The position numbers and the translations under genes were made by a program. A stretch of DNA of 57,233 nt. Origin: Deltaproteobacteria bacterium. GTDB taxonomy: Bacteria > Desulfobacterota > Desulfobulbia > Desulfobulbales > Desulfurivibrionaceae. Of the stretch, positions 1 to 7,645 are shown one piece after another. The DNA lies in assembly GCA_021802775.1 (NCBI GenBank), contig JAJZRJ010000015.1:1-57233 (forward strand), written 5' to 3'. The notes below the pieces were generated by a model. The model was not told the origin of the DNA and searched no databases. It worked only from the letters and a program-made list of their open reading frames with translations. Each line of letters starts with the position of its first letter. Within the stretch, counting starts at the first letter, position 1.

Positions 1-220
1 GGAAAATATCCGCAGGCAACCGCGGACAAGCGTCACGAACGACGACAGCAACAATCTCTTGTAACTGAAATATCTCGGAGAGGCCTTCTGGCGACTATGC
101 CAAGGAGGAACTCCGACAGACTCCTAGTGAAATTTTATCATAATGACGACGGCTACACCGCTATTTCTTCCAGCTGCCCGGCCCGCCCGCCCCCTTTTTC
201 CGGCCCGATTTCTTTGGTTA
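1..220. other. unassigned left edge
   Basis: No gene can be assigned here. Short open frames exist on both strands, including a plus-strand frame open from base 1 to about 239, but none has a recognisable start, ribosome site or family motif. The end of a gene lying left of the window is possible. Confidence 0.4.
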
Positions 221-249
221 TTGACATCCTCTTTTTTTAACGCTATTTT
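221..249 (+). promoter_or_regulatory. sigma70-type promoter of acsE
   Basis: TTGACA at 221-226 is followed after 17 bases by TATTTT at 244-249. Transcription would start near 256 and give a leader of about 100 bases before acsE. The -35 is perfect and the spacing ideal; the -10 is weaker. Confidence 0.6.
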
Positions 250-358
250 TGCGCGTTAACCGCTCTTCATTCCGGCGCAATCGAGCGATCAGCACCCAAA
301 AAATTACGGCCCCCGCGGGCCGGACCATATTGCCAACGCTAACGAAAGGAGAAGAGGC

Positions 359-1255
359 ATGTCCCAGAAGGTATTAGCCATTGCCGAGAGCATCAACATC
401 ATGGGCAAGCGGAGCGGCACCGCCATGAAGGAACGCAATGCCGCTCCGGTGCAGGAGATGGCCAAGGAAGAATCCGCGGCCGGTGCATCCTACCTCGACC
501 TCAACATCGGCCCGGCCCGCAAGGACGGCACCGAGTTGATGCCCTGGGTGGTGCAGACCGTGGAGGCGGTGACCGACGTGCCGCTCTGCCTCGACACCAC
601 CAATACCGATGCCATGGCTGCCGGCTTTGCCGTGGTGAAGAACAAAACCGCCGCCATCATGAACTCCATCTCCGCCCAGCCGGAACGCATGCAGAAGCTG
701 ATTCCGGTGGCCGCCGGGGCGGGCTGCAACGTCATCGCCCTCCTGTGGGGTCCGGACGGCATGCCGCGCGACTCCAACGAGCGCGCCGCCATGGCGGTGG
801 ATCTGATGATGGCCCTCTCCGAGGCCGGCATCCCCAACGAGAAAATGATCTTCGACCCGATCGCCACCCCGATCACCCTGGGCGCCGATCAGATCGCCTC
901 GGGCCTCGAGTTCCTGAGCATGCTGCAGGAGATCGCGCCGGGCGCCGGCTCCACCGTGGGCCTCTCCAACGTCAGTAACGGCGTGGCCGAACACCTGCGC
1001 AAGCACCTGGACCGCACCTACCTCATCATGCTGATGAAGTACGGCATCACCACCGCCATCGTCAACGCCTACGACTCCGAGCTGATGGCGATCTGCAAGG
1101 GCGAGCGCCAGGCCCACGTCGATATGGTGCATGCGATGATGGACGGCAACGATCCGGATCCGGCCACCCTCTCCGGTATCGCCCTTGAGCACTATAAGAC
1201 CTATAAGGCGCTGTCCGGCCAGGCCGTCTTTAGCGAGTCCTGGCTGGAGTTGTAA
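359..1255 (+). CDS. acsE: methyltetrahydrofolate:corrinoid iron-sulfur protein methyltransferase (AcsE-like)
   Basis: Pterin-binding TIM-barrel enzyme that moves the methyl group of 5-methyl-tetrahydrofolate to the cobalt of the corrinoid iron-sulfur protein in the Wood-Ljungdahl pathway. The 298-residue protein follows the family along its length: an early 'ERNAAPVQEMA' segment, 'YLDLNIGPA', 'LCLDTTNTDAM' and 'GLSNVSNG', the last carrying the conserved pterin-binding Asn. It is somewhat longer than the roughly 262-residue Moorella enzyme. The start has a strong AAGGAG site and its own promoter, and a terminator follows, so it is probably a single-gene transcript. The CODH/ACS subunits are not in the window. 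Another DHPS-like methyltransferase is possible but less likely. Confidence 0.85.
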   Translation: MSQKVLAIAESINIMGKRSGTAMKERNAAPVQEMAKEESAAGASYLDLNIGPARKDGTELMPWVVQTVEAVTDVPLCLDTTNTDAMAAGFAVVKNKTAAIMNSISAQPERMQKLIPVAAGAGCNVIALLWGPDGMPRDSNERAAMAVDLMMALSEAGIPNEKMIFDPIATPITLGADQIASGLEFLSMLQEIAPGAGSTVGLSNVSNGVAEHLRKHLDRTYLIMLMKYGITTAIVNAYDSELMAICKGERQAHVDMVHAMMDGNDPDPATLSGIALEHYKTYKALSGQAVFSESWLEL

Positions 1256-1298
1256 GAGCGGCACCGCAATAGCCGCTTGATCTTAAGCGGCTCATGAC

Positions 1299-1321
1299 GA
1301 GGGGGCTGCGGCCCCCTCTTT
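1299..1321 (+). terminator. terminator after acsE
   Basis: An 8-bp GC stem (GAGGGGGC / GCCCCCTC) with loop TGCG is followed by TTT. A weaker hairpin lies just upstream at 1271-1292. Its position argues that the next gene starts at 1345 rather than at the ATG at 1294. Confidence 0.65.
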
Positions 1322-1344
1322 GCGTTTCGGGAGGCAGCGCGCAG

Positions 1345-1920
1345 ATGGCGGATATCCCCTCGCACCACATGATCTACGGCACCCTGGTGGATTATGTCAC
1401 CGCTGAACCGCTGGTGGATACCGACGACGAACGCTACCGCCAGAAGCTGATGCGGCTGCTCGTTGAGAAAAAGGGCTTTGCCAAGGGCGACCTCGAACCG
1501 CGCTTGAAAATCGAGACCCTCTTTGCCCAGCAGTTCGTGGTCTCGAAGATCGACCTGGTGGTTTCGGCGGGTGGCCAGCGAGTCATGGTGGTGCGCTACG
1601 GGCCCGGTTCACTGGTGACCCGCGAACGGCCGGCCATCGCGGCGGCCAGGGTGCTGGACCAGCAGCGTCTCATCCCGCTCGCGGTGGTGACCAACGGCGA
1701 GGATGCCGAACTGCTCGACAGCAGGAGCGGCAAGGTCATTGCCACCGGGCTTGATGCCATCCCGGGCAGAGAGGCGGCGCTGGCACTGGCAGCGGAACGG
1801 GACTGCCGCCCGCTGCCGGAATCCCGGCGGGAACCGGAACTGCGGATACTGAACGCCTTTGACGTGGAGATCTGCTGCGCCGGCGGCCCCTGCGCCCTGC
1901 CCGGCGCCAAAGAGGGTTGA
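1345..1920 (+). CDS. type I restriction R-subunit N-terminal domain protein (HSDR_N_2-like)
   Basis: A 191-residue soluble protein resembling the HSDR_N_2 family, stand-alone proteins related to the nuclease-like N-terminal domain of HsdR. Family-like pieces are 'YRQKLMRLLVEKKGF', 'KIDLVV' and 'PLAVVTNGEDAELLDSRSGKVI'. The C-terminus ends with a Cys cluster (ICCAGGPCALPG) that could bind metal. I chose the ATG at 1345 because it has a GGAGG site and an upstream ATG at 1294 lies before the acsE terminator hairpin. No helicase or methylase genes are nearby, so it is not a restriction system. Function unknown. Confidence 0.65.
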   Translation: MADIPSHHMIYGTLVDYVTAEPLVDTDDERYRQKLMRLLVEKKGFAKGDLEPRLKIETLFAQQFVVSKIDLVVSAGGQRVMVVRYGPGSLVTRERPAIAAARVLDQQRLIPLAVVTNGEDAELLDSRSGKVIATGLDAIPGREAALALAAERDCRPLPESRREPELRILNAFDVEICCAGGPCALPGAKEG

Positions 1921-2042
1921 AGAGAATGGCCACCAAATCCGCGAAATGTTTCAAACTGCACGGCCATCCATAAGTAACGGCCACCAAAACCTTTTCGTGT
2001 TTTTTGGTGGGTTTCGTGGCTCAAGCGCTTGGAGAAAATGTC

Positions 2043-3389
2043 ATGGCACAGCATGAGTGGAGCAAGACGAGTTGGCAGCATTTTCCGGCCCTCCAGCAGC
2101 CCAGGTGGCCGGACCAGCAGGAATACGCGGCCGCGGTAGCGACCATCTCCCAACTGCCGCCGCTGGTCTTTGCCGGTGAGATCCGCGACCTCAAGCAGAA
2201 GCTCGCCCAGGTGGAGGTCGGCAAGGCATTCCTGCTCCAGGGCGGCGACTGCGCCGAGGATTTCACCATGTGCACCGCCCCGGCCATCCGTGAACTCCTG
2301 AAGGTCATCCTGCAGATGGCGGTGATCATGAGCTACGCCGGCGGCAAGCCGGTGGTGAAACTGGGCCGGATGGCGGGCCAGTACGCCAAGCCGCGCTCGG
2401 CCGACACCGAGATGGTGAACGGCGTCGAACTGCCGAGCTATCGCGGCGACATGGTCAACGCCATCGACCCCACCCCGGAGGCGCGGCGGCCCGACCCCCA
2501 GCGCATGGTCAAGGGCTACTTCCTCGCCTGCGCCACCATGAACATCCTGCGCGCCTTCACCCTCGGCGGCTACGCAGCCCTGGACCGGGTCCACGCCTGG
2601 AACAACGAATTCGTCAAGACCTCACCCCAGGGGCAGCAGTACGAGCGGCTGGCCGCCCAGATCGATCAGGCCATCAACTTCATGCGCACCGTGGGGCTCG
2701 ACACCGACATCCCGCAGTTGCAGCAGGCCAGCTTCTTCACCTCGCACGAGGCCTTGCTGCTCGGCTACGAGCAGGCCCTGACCCGGCAGGACTCCACCAC
2801 CGGCGACTGGTACGACTGCTCGGCCCACATGCTCTGGATCGGCGAGCGCACCCGCCAGCTGGAAGGTGCCCATGTCGAATTCTTCCGCGGGGTGCACAAC
2901 CCCCTCGGCGTGAAAATCGGGCCGAACCACGAGATCGACAACGTGAAGAAGCTGGTCCAGGCCCTCAATCCGGCCAACGAGCCGGGTCGCCTTACCCTGA
3001 TCACCCGCTTCGGCGCCAGGAAGATCGCCGAGAACCTGCCGCCGCTGGTGCGAGCCCTGAAGCAGGAGGGCTTCCGCGTGGTGTGGAGTTGCGACCCCAT
3101 GCACGGCAACACCTACACCGCCGAGACCGGCCACAAGACCCGGAGCTTCGACGACATCCTCCAGGAGATCCGCACCTTCTTCGAGATCCACTGGGCCGAG
3201 GGCACGGTGCCAGGCGGCGTGCATTTCGAGATGACCGGCGAGAACGTCACCGAATGCACCGGCGGCGGCCGCAACATCATGGCCCACCACCTGGCGGAGA
3301 ATTACCAGACCATGTGCGACCCGCGGCTCAATGCCGAGCAGAGCCTGGAACTCGCCTTCCAGATCGCGGAACTGCTCAGGGAGCGGTAG
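2043..3389 (+). CDS. class II 3-deoxy-D-arabino-heptulosonate 7-phosphate synthase
   Basis: First enzyme of the shikimate pathway: condenses phosphoenolpyruvate with erythrose 4-phosphate. The 448-residue length and the motifs 'LLQGGDCAEDF', 'KLGRMAGQYAKPRS', 'FFRGVHNPLGVKIGP', 'CDPMHGNT' and 'VHFEMTGENVTECTGGG' are those of the plant/mycobacterial (class II) type; the Cys, His, Glu and Asp metal ligands appear within these blocks. The ATG at 2043 is chosen because of GGAGAA at 2031 and because the protein then begins at the normal family position; the in-frame start at 2004 has no ribosome site. The stop codon lies inside a REP-like palindrome. A U-rich hairpin at about 1980-2013 precedes it, but no aromatic-rich leader peptide was found. 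Confidence 0.93.
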   Translation: MAQHEWSKTSWQHFPALQQPRWPDQQEYAAAVATISQLPPLVFAGEIRDLKQKLAQVEVGKAFLLQGGDCAEDFTMCTAPAIRELLKVILQMAVIMSYAGGKPVVKLGRMAGQYAKPRSADTEMVNGVELPSYRGDMVNAIDPTPEARRPDPQRMVKGYFLACATMNILRAFTLGGYAALDRVHAWNNEFVKTSPQGQQYERLAAQIDQAINFMRTVGLDTDIPQLQQASFFTSHEALLLGYEQALTRQDSTTGDWYDCSAHMLWIGERTRQLEGAHVEFFRGVHNPLGVKIGPNHEIDNVKKLVQALNPANEPGRLTLITRFGARKIAENLPPLVRALKQEGFRVVWSCDPMHGNTYTAETGHKTRSFDDILQEIRTFFEIHWAEGTVPGGVHFEMTGENVTECTGGGRNIMAHHLAENYQTMCDPRLNAEQSLELAFQIAELLRER

Positions 3390-3446
3390 GAGCGGCTTCA
3401 GCCGCGACCCAAAAAGGGCGATTATCGCCGCTGAAGCGGCTCCTAC
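3386..3446. repeat. REP-like palindrome
   Basis: Inverted arms GTAGGAGCGGCTTCAGC and its complement (one mismatch in 17) are separated by about 27 bases. The consensus resembles the REP elements scattered in many proteobacteria, usually mobilised by a RAYT transposase. It overlaps the stop codon of the DAHP synthase gene and could also protect the 3' end of the mRNA. I saw no second copy in the window. Confidence 0.75.
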
Positions 3447-3493
3447 AATTATTAAACAGAGCAACCCCGTGCCCGCCAGGGCACATACATAAC

Positions 3494-3665
3494 CAGACTG
3501 GTGCCGTCCCTGCTCGGCAGGGCCGGAGAATAGGGAAGACGGTGCGAATCCGTCACGTTGGGCCGACGCTGTGAGCGGGGACCGACACCGCACATGCCAC
3601 TGCCAGCAAGGCGGGAAGGCGCGGTGGAGGGACGATCCGCGAGTCAGAAGACCTGCCAGGCTGGA
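3494..3665 (+). promoter_or_regulatory. cobalamin (adenosylcobalamin-type) riboswitch
   Basis: The segment holds the ordered conserved pieces of the cobalamin aptamer: GGTGCC near 3500, the AATAGGGAAGACGGTGCGAA block with paired CGG/CCG at about 3538-3566, GCCACTG-like and GGGAAGG pieces around 3595-3620, and a B12 box AGTCAGAAGACCTGCC at 3642-3657. An intrinsic terminator 26 bases downstream makes a transcription-termination platform that should switch the ThiC-like gene off when cobalamin is plentiful. Confidence 0.92.
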
Positions 3666-3690
3666 AAACAAGGAACCATCCGTCCAGAGA

Positions 3691-3729
3691 ATTCCGCATC
3701 GCCGTAACCGGTGGTGCGGAATTTTTTTT
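3691..3729 (+). terminator. riboswitch-controlled terminator
   Basis: ATTCCGCA pairs with TGCGGAAT, an inner CCG/CGG pair extends the stem, and eight T follow at 3722-3729. It lies between the aptamer and the start codon at 3764, so it is the likely expression platform. Confidence 0.85.
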
Positions 3730-3763
3730 GCCCGCGGGCGGAAAACAACAAAGGAGCAGCAGC

Positions 3764-5098
3764 ATGAAAACCCAACTGGAACTGGCCCGTGACGGTATCA
3801 TCACCCCGCCCATGCAGCAGGTGGCGGAGGCGGAAGGCTTTGCGCCCGAAACCATCCGCGCCCTGGTGGCAGCGGGCGAGATCGTCATCCCCATGAACCC
3901 CAACCGGCCGGGACAAAAGGCGGTGGGCATCGGCACCAATCTCAGGGCCAAGGTCAATGCCTCCATCGGCACCTCCTCGGACATTGCCGATCTGGCGCTG
4001 GAAACCAGCAAGGCCCGGGCCGCGGAAGAGGAGCAGGCCGATACCCTGATGGAACTCTCCACCGGCGGCGACCTCGACCTGATCCGCCGCCGGGTGCTGG
4101 CCGCCACCACCCTGCCGGTGGGCAACGTCCCCCTCTACCAGGCCTTTTCCGAGGCAAGCCGCACGTACCACAACCCCAACCAGCTCGACCCGGAGTACCT
4201 CTTCGAACTCATCGAGCGGCAACTGAGCGACGGCATCTCATTCATGGCCATCCACTGCGGCATCAACCGCTTCAGCATCGAGCGGCTGCGCAAGCAGGGC
4301 TACCGCTACGGCGGCCTGGTCTCCAAAGGCGGCACCTTCATGGTCTCGTGGATGGAGCATAACCAGCAGGAAAACCCGCTCTACGAGCAGTTCGACCGGG
4401 TCTGCGCCCTGATGAAAAAGTATGACTCGGTGCTCTCGCTCGGCAACGGCATCCGGGCCGGGGCGATTCACGACAGCCACGACCGCGCCCAGATGGCGGA
4501 GATGATCATCAACTGCGAACTGGCCGAGATTGCCCGGGACCTGGGCTGCCAGGTCATGGTGGAGGGGCCGGGCCACGTGCCGCTCGACGAGATCGAGGGC
4601 AACATCATGCTGGAAAAAAGGATGAGCGGCAAGGCTCCCTATTACGTGCTGGGGCCGCTGCCCGCCGATACCGGGGCCGGCTACGACCACATCACCGCCG
4701 CCATCGGCGCCGCGCACTCGGTGCGCTACGGCGCGGACCTCATCTGCTACATCACCCCGGCCGAACACCTGGCCCTGCCCAACGAGGCGGACGTGCGGGA
4801 AGGGGTGCGGGCGACCAGGCTGGCGGCCCGGATCGGCGACATCGCCCGTTATCCGCACCGCCGCGAGCGGGAGAAGGAGATGGCCAAGGCACGCCGCGAC
4901 ACCGACTGGGAGCGGCAGATGGAGCTGCTGATGTTCCCGGAACAGGCGAAAAAAATCCGCGCCAGCCGGGTGCCGGAGAACACCCGCACCTGCACCATGT
5001 GCGGGGATTTCTGCGCCATGGAGCGCGGCATCTCGCTCTTCAAGGACGACATCCGCGGCGACAAGTGCGGCTGCCAGCGGGCGAGTTCCGCGGGATAA
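3764..5098 (+). CDS. bzaF: ThiC-family radical SAM enzyme, probable 5-hydroxybenzimidazole synthase (BzaF)
   Basis: A 444-residue ThiC-family protein. ThiC makes the thiamine pyrimidine HMP-P from aminoimidazole ribotide; its anaerobic paralogue BzaF turns the same substrate into 5-hydroxybenzimidazole, the lower ligand of some corrinoids. Family blocks seen: 'GGDLDLIRR', 'NVPLYQA', 'MAIHCGINR', 'RAGAIHDSHDRAQ', 'VEGPGHVPLDEIEGN', 'YYVLGPLPADTGAGYDHI', and a C-terminal cluster Cys410-x2-Cys413-x3-Cys417 for the [4Fe-4S] centre, followed by another Cys pair. The cobalamin riboswitch, in place of the TPP riboswitch normal for thiC, is the main reason for calling bzaF. A housekeeping ThiC remains possible; the split needs residue-level phylogeny. 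The start has AAAGGAG. Confidence 0.75.
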   Translation: MKTQLELARDGIITPPMQQVAEAEGFAPETIRALVAAGEIVIPMNPNRPGQKAVGIGTNLRAKVNASIGTSSDIADLALETSKARAAEEEQADTLMELSTGGDLDLIRRRVLAATTLPVGNVPLYQAFSEASRTYHNPNQLDPEYLFELIERQLSDGISFMAIHCGINRFSIERLRKQGYRYGGLVSKGGTFMVSWMEHNQQENPLYEQFDRVCALMKKYDSVLSLGNGIRAGAIHDSHDRAQMAEMIINCELAEIARDLGCQVMVEGPGHVPLDEIEGNIMLEKRMSGKAPYYVLGPLPADTGAGYDHITAAIGAAHSVRYGADLICYITPAEHLALPNEADVREGVRATRLAARIGDIARYPHRREREKEMAKARRDTDWERQMELLMFPEQAKKIRASRVPENTRTCTMCGDFCAMERGISLFKDDIRGDKCGCQRASSAG

Positions 5099-5106
5099 CC
5101 GATTTG

Positions 5107-5135
5107 CCCCGTCCTGTCCCGGCGACAGGACGGGG
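5107..5135 (+). terminator. strong hairpin after bzaF
   Basis: A perfect 12-bp stem (CCCCGTCCTGTC / GACAGGACGGGG) with loop CCGGC starts 8 bases after the stop codon. There is no U-tract, so it may be an mRNA-stabilising hairpin or a weak terminator. Confidence 0.5.
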
Positions 5136-5159
5136 TACACCCGTTTCACGCAGCCGAGC

Positions 5160-5425
5160 ACCGGAGAAGACGCCGAATCAGGAGTTTGAGGTAAGCGGAG
5201 CCACAACGTGGCGGAGACTTCGACTGTTTGAGCACCCATGCGGGCATAAATTCCGCGAGTTTTCAAACTCCCGGCGTCTTCGAGGTGCGCAGGTATCCGC
5301 CGCAGGCGGACAAGTGATCGGGCGCCTTTTTTTCGCCGCTTCGCTGCTGGTTCGTTTTCCTTGGGCGCGCAAAGAAAATGAGCGGAAAACCCTTTCTTGT
5401 CGAGGCGTGATTTTTTCGGTATAGG
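5160..5425. repeat. structured non-coding intergenic element
   Basis: About 270 bases without a convincing gene. GGAGTTTGA at 5180-5188 pairs with TCAAACTCC at 5263-5271, enclosing further short complementary segments. Downstream a T-rich run and a segment reading like '...FPWARKENE' recall, from memory, dispersed intergenic sequences often annotated as spurious ORFs in proteobacteria. No protein family is recognisable in any frame. Confidence 0.45.
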
Positions 5426-5431
5426 GGAAAC

Positions 5432-6062
5432 GTGAACCCCGCAGCCCCCCTCCGCTCCCGCCTCGCGCCCACGCCCAGTGGTTATCTTCACCTGGGCAAC
5501 GCGGTCAACTTTCTGAACACCTGGCTCATGGTGCGCCAGGCCGGCGGCACCCTCAAGCTGCGCATCGACGACGCCGATGCCGACCGCACCCAGCCCGGGT
5601 ATATCGAGGACATCTTCCGCCAGCTCGACTGGCTTGGGATCACCTGGGACGAGGGGCCGGCCGGGCCCGGACGACTTTCATCGCCATCACTCCCAGCTCC
5701 AGCGTATCGGCCGCTATTGGGCCGTGTTGGGCCAACTTGCCGCCACGGCCTCGCTCTTCCCCTGCACCTGCTCGCGCAAGGCAATCCGGGAGCATTCAAC
5801 CAGCGGCCTCTACCCTGGCACCTGCCGGGGGCGACGCGAGCCACCCGCCGGCGAACACGCCATCCGCATCGCCGTACCGGCGGAGACGATGGTACTGGTG
5901 GGCGAAGACGCCGTGGCCTTGGGAGCGCTCATGGGCGATTTCGTGCTCTGGCGGCGGGACAACCAGCCCGCCTACCAACTGGCCAGCCTGGTGGACGACC
6001 TCGACGACCGGATCACCTGCATCGTCCGGGGCATGGATCTCCTCCCCGCATCCGGGCGCACC
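5432..6062 (+). pseudogene. gluQ: broken glutamyl-Q tRNA(Asp) synthetase
   Basis: GluQRS charges glutamate onto queuosine-34 of tRNA-Asp. The reading begins well ('SRLAPTPSGYLHLGNAVNF', with the HIGH-like motif, then 'LRIDDADADRTQ') but one extra base in the GGGCCC run near 5666-5668 shifts the frame. The rest follows in the next frame: 'DDFHRHHSQLQRI', a zinc-site 'CTCSR...YPGTCR', 'GDFVLWRRDNQPAYQLASLVDD' and 'CIVRGMDLL'. It stops matching at about residue 205 of a normal length near 300, exactly where the tRNA-Phe terminator begins. The frameshift alone could be a sequencing error; the missing C-terminal third could not. Confidence 0.85.
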
Positions 6063-6092
6063 AAAGAAAAAGCCCCGATTTCTCGGGGCTTT
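6063..6092 (-). terminator. terminator of tRNA-Phe
   Basis: Perfect 10-bp stem AAAGCCCCGA / TCGGGGCTTT at 6069-6092, with TTTTCTTT following on the minus strand. It sits 34 bases beyond the 3' end of tRNA-Phe. Confidence 0.8.
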
Positions 6093-6125
6093 CGGTACAT
6101 CGCCGGGCTAAGCCGGATTATGCGC

Positions 6126-6201
6126 TGGTGCCGGGACCAGGAATCGAACCAGGGACACTCGGATTTTCAGTCCGATGCTCTACCAGCTGAGCTATCCCGG
6201 C
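6126..6201 (-). tRNA. tRNA-Phe (GAA)
   Basis: A 76-base cloverleaf on the minus strand: acceptor arm GCCGGGA paired with TCCCGGC, D-arm AGCTCAGCTGGTAGAGC, anticodon loop CTGAAAA (anticodon GAA), T-arm with GTTCGATTC, and an encoded CCA. It has its own promoter and terminator. Confidence 0.97.
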
Positions 6202-6214
6202 ATGAGAGTGGAGA

Positions 6215-6243
6215 TATTTATTGAAAAGCGGGCTCCTTGTCAA
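6215..6243 (-). promoter_or_regulatory. promoter of tRNA-Phe
   Basis: On the minus strand TTGACA (6238-6243), a 17-base spacer and TAAATA (6215-6220) lie about 14 bases before the tRNA 5' end. The -35 is perfect. Confidence 0.6.
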
Positions 6244-6467
6244 GGGTTTTCTCGAACAGGGTTCCCTCGACCGCAGCCCCTCCGGCCTTTTTTCCGGGAG
6301 AAAGTAACGCGCCGGATTCGGGATGCCTTTGGTCGTGGCACGGGTGAGTCAGGATTAAAAAAATGCATTTTTGTCGCCCGCGCACCAAAAAAGAAATGGG
6401 GCGCCCCCTCATGCCGGTCGCTGATTCACCGGCGGACAGGAATGCGGTCTCTCCCGGATGCGGTTGG

Positions 6468-7136
6468 CTAGGCCACGAGCGCCTGGAGAGCGGCAAAGGC
6501 GTCCGGCGCAAAACCTTTTTCCTGGGCAAAGTCGGCGGCGAGCGGTGACCGGGGATTGAAATTCTGAAGCTTCAAGGGGGAACCGGCCAGGGTCTCGCGC
6601 CAGACGATGATATCGGCCTCGCTGTGCAGCTTGGGCAGCACGGTCATGCGGAATTGGTGCGGCAGACCGCTCGATTTGATGAGGCCGATACTCTGGCGGA
6701 TGGCAGACAGATCCACGCGGGTGCCGGCACAGGCATCGTACTTGGCCTGATCGAGCGGCGCCTTGACATCCATGGCAATCATGGCGAGCAGCCCCTCGGC
6801 CAGCAGATGTTCCAGCACCTCGGGCCGGGTGCCATTGGTGTCGAGCTTGACCGCAATCCCGGCGGTCTTGAAGGTCCGCAGCAAGTCCGGCAGGTCCGGA
6901 GCCTGGGTCGGCTCGCCGCCGGTGACGCACACCCCACCCAGCCAGTCGCGCATGGCCGTAAGGCGCTGCAGAACATGATCGAGCGGAATGGTCCCGAAGC
7001 CGTTCGGCGCCAGCACCAGCGGATGGTTGTGACAGAAGGGGCAACGGAAGTTGCAGCCCCCTAAAAACACCACCGAACAGAGGCACCCCGGCCAGTCGAT
7101 GAACGAGGTTTCGAGAAAACCTTTGATTGCGGGCAT
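6468..7136 (-). CDS. nrdG: anaerobic ribonucleotide reductase activating protein
   Basis: Radical SAM activase that installs the glycyl radical on the class III ribonucleotide reductase encoded just upstream. The 222-residue protein carries the CxxxCxxC cluster 'CNFRCPFC' near residue 29, the SAM-site 'GVCVTGGEPT', and 'KLDTNGTRP'. This is the longer, PflA-like form of NrdG ('FIDWPG' near the start) common in anaerobes. The ATG at 7136 is preferred; a TTG nine bases upstream is also in frame, and neither has a clear ribosome site. It is the last gene of a probable nrdD-glutaredoxin-nrdG operon, 100 bases after the glutaredoxin gene. Confidence 0.9.
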   Translation of the reverse strand: MPAIKGFLETSFIDWPGCLCSVVFLGGCNFRCPFCHNHPLVLAPNGFGTIPLDHVLQRLTAMRDWLGGVCVTGGEPTQAPDLPDLLRTFKTAGIAVKLDTNGTRPEVLEHLLAEGLLAMIAMDVKAPLDQAKYDACAGTRVDLSAIRQSIGLIKSSGLPHQFRMTVLPKLHSEADIIVWRETLAGSPLKLQNFNPRSPLAADFAQEKGFAPDAFAALQALVA

Positions 7137-7236
7137 GGCGGTCAACTAAGGGGGTGAGGAGTGAGGGGCGGGAGGAAGGATGATGATCCTGCAACGAGAC
7201 CGCCCCTCACGAAGACTCCCCACCGCGAAGAAGGAC

Positions 7237-7548
7237 CTACAGGGCGCAGCTGCCCGATTCGCAGGCAGCCTGGGTGGCGGACGCCTGGCAGGACACCCCG
7301 CGCTCCTGCGCCCGTTCCATGAGATGGCGCTCGATGCGGGTGAACTCGTCCACCGAGGAGGAATCGTCGAGAACCAGGATCGGCAACCGCTTGCGGGCCG
7401 TTTCCACCAGCCGGTGCCACGCCAGATGGGCCAGGGCCTCGGCATCGTTGTTGTTCAGTACCTCAATGCGTACGTCCAGGGCCTTGAGGTCAAACCGCTT
7501 CTTGATCTGGTCGCAGAGTATGCAATCATCTTTGGTAAACAGTGTCAT
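7237..7548 (-). CDS. glutaredoxin-like thioredoxin-fold protein
   Basis: A 103-residue protein starting 'MTLFTKDDCILCDQIKKRF': the CxxC motif (Cys9-Ile-Leu-Cys12) follows a beta strand, as in glutaredoxins and NrdH. A middle 'RLPILVLDD' corresponds to the cis-proline region. The C-terminus carries two more cysteines (CESGSC) near the end. The ATG at 7548 is chosen for its GGGGAGA site. Its place between nrdD and nrdG suggests it supplies electrons or thiols to nucleotide reduction, although class III enzymes normally use formate; the role is inferred from context. Confidence 0.75.
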   Translation of the reverse strand: MTLFTKDDCILCDQIKKRFDLKALDVRIEVLNNNDAEALAHLAWHRLVETARKRLPILVLDDSSSVDEFTRIERHLMERAQERGVSCQASATQAACESGSCAL

Positions 7549-7645
7549 ACTATTCTCCCCTTTTCTTTGAATCCCCTCGCCTTCCGGTCCATGGCCGACT
7601 TGGCGGCGAACCGGAAGGCTCGTACGTGTCTCCATGCTGGAAGCC

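Noticed and set aside
1926..1973. Aromatic leader peptide before the DAHP synthase gene
   Set aside because: A 15-codon ORF exists, but it has a single Phe and no Trp/Tyr run, and no attenuator with alternating hairpins is seen.
1596..2594. Long minus-strand open frames opposite acsE, DAHP synthase, nrdD, nadB, aspS, groEL and others
   Set aside because: They mirror GC-rich codon bias of the real genes, are rich in His/Arg/Gly, and have no family motifs.
3691..3729. TPP riboswitch before the ThiC-like gene
   Set aside because: No CTGAGA or ACCTGATCTGG-type TPP motifs; the aptamer is clearly of the cobalamin type.
6290..6467. Short ORFs between tRNA-Phe and nrdG
   Set aside because: No ribosome sites or motifs; composition like decayed intergenic DNA.
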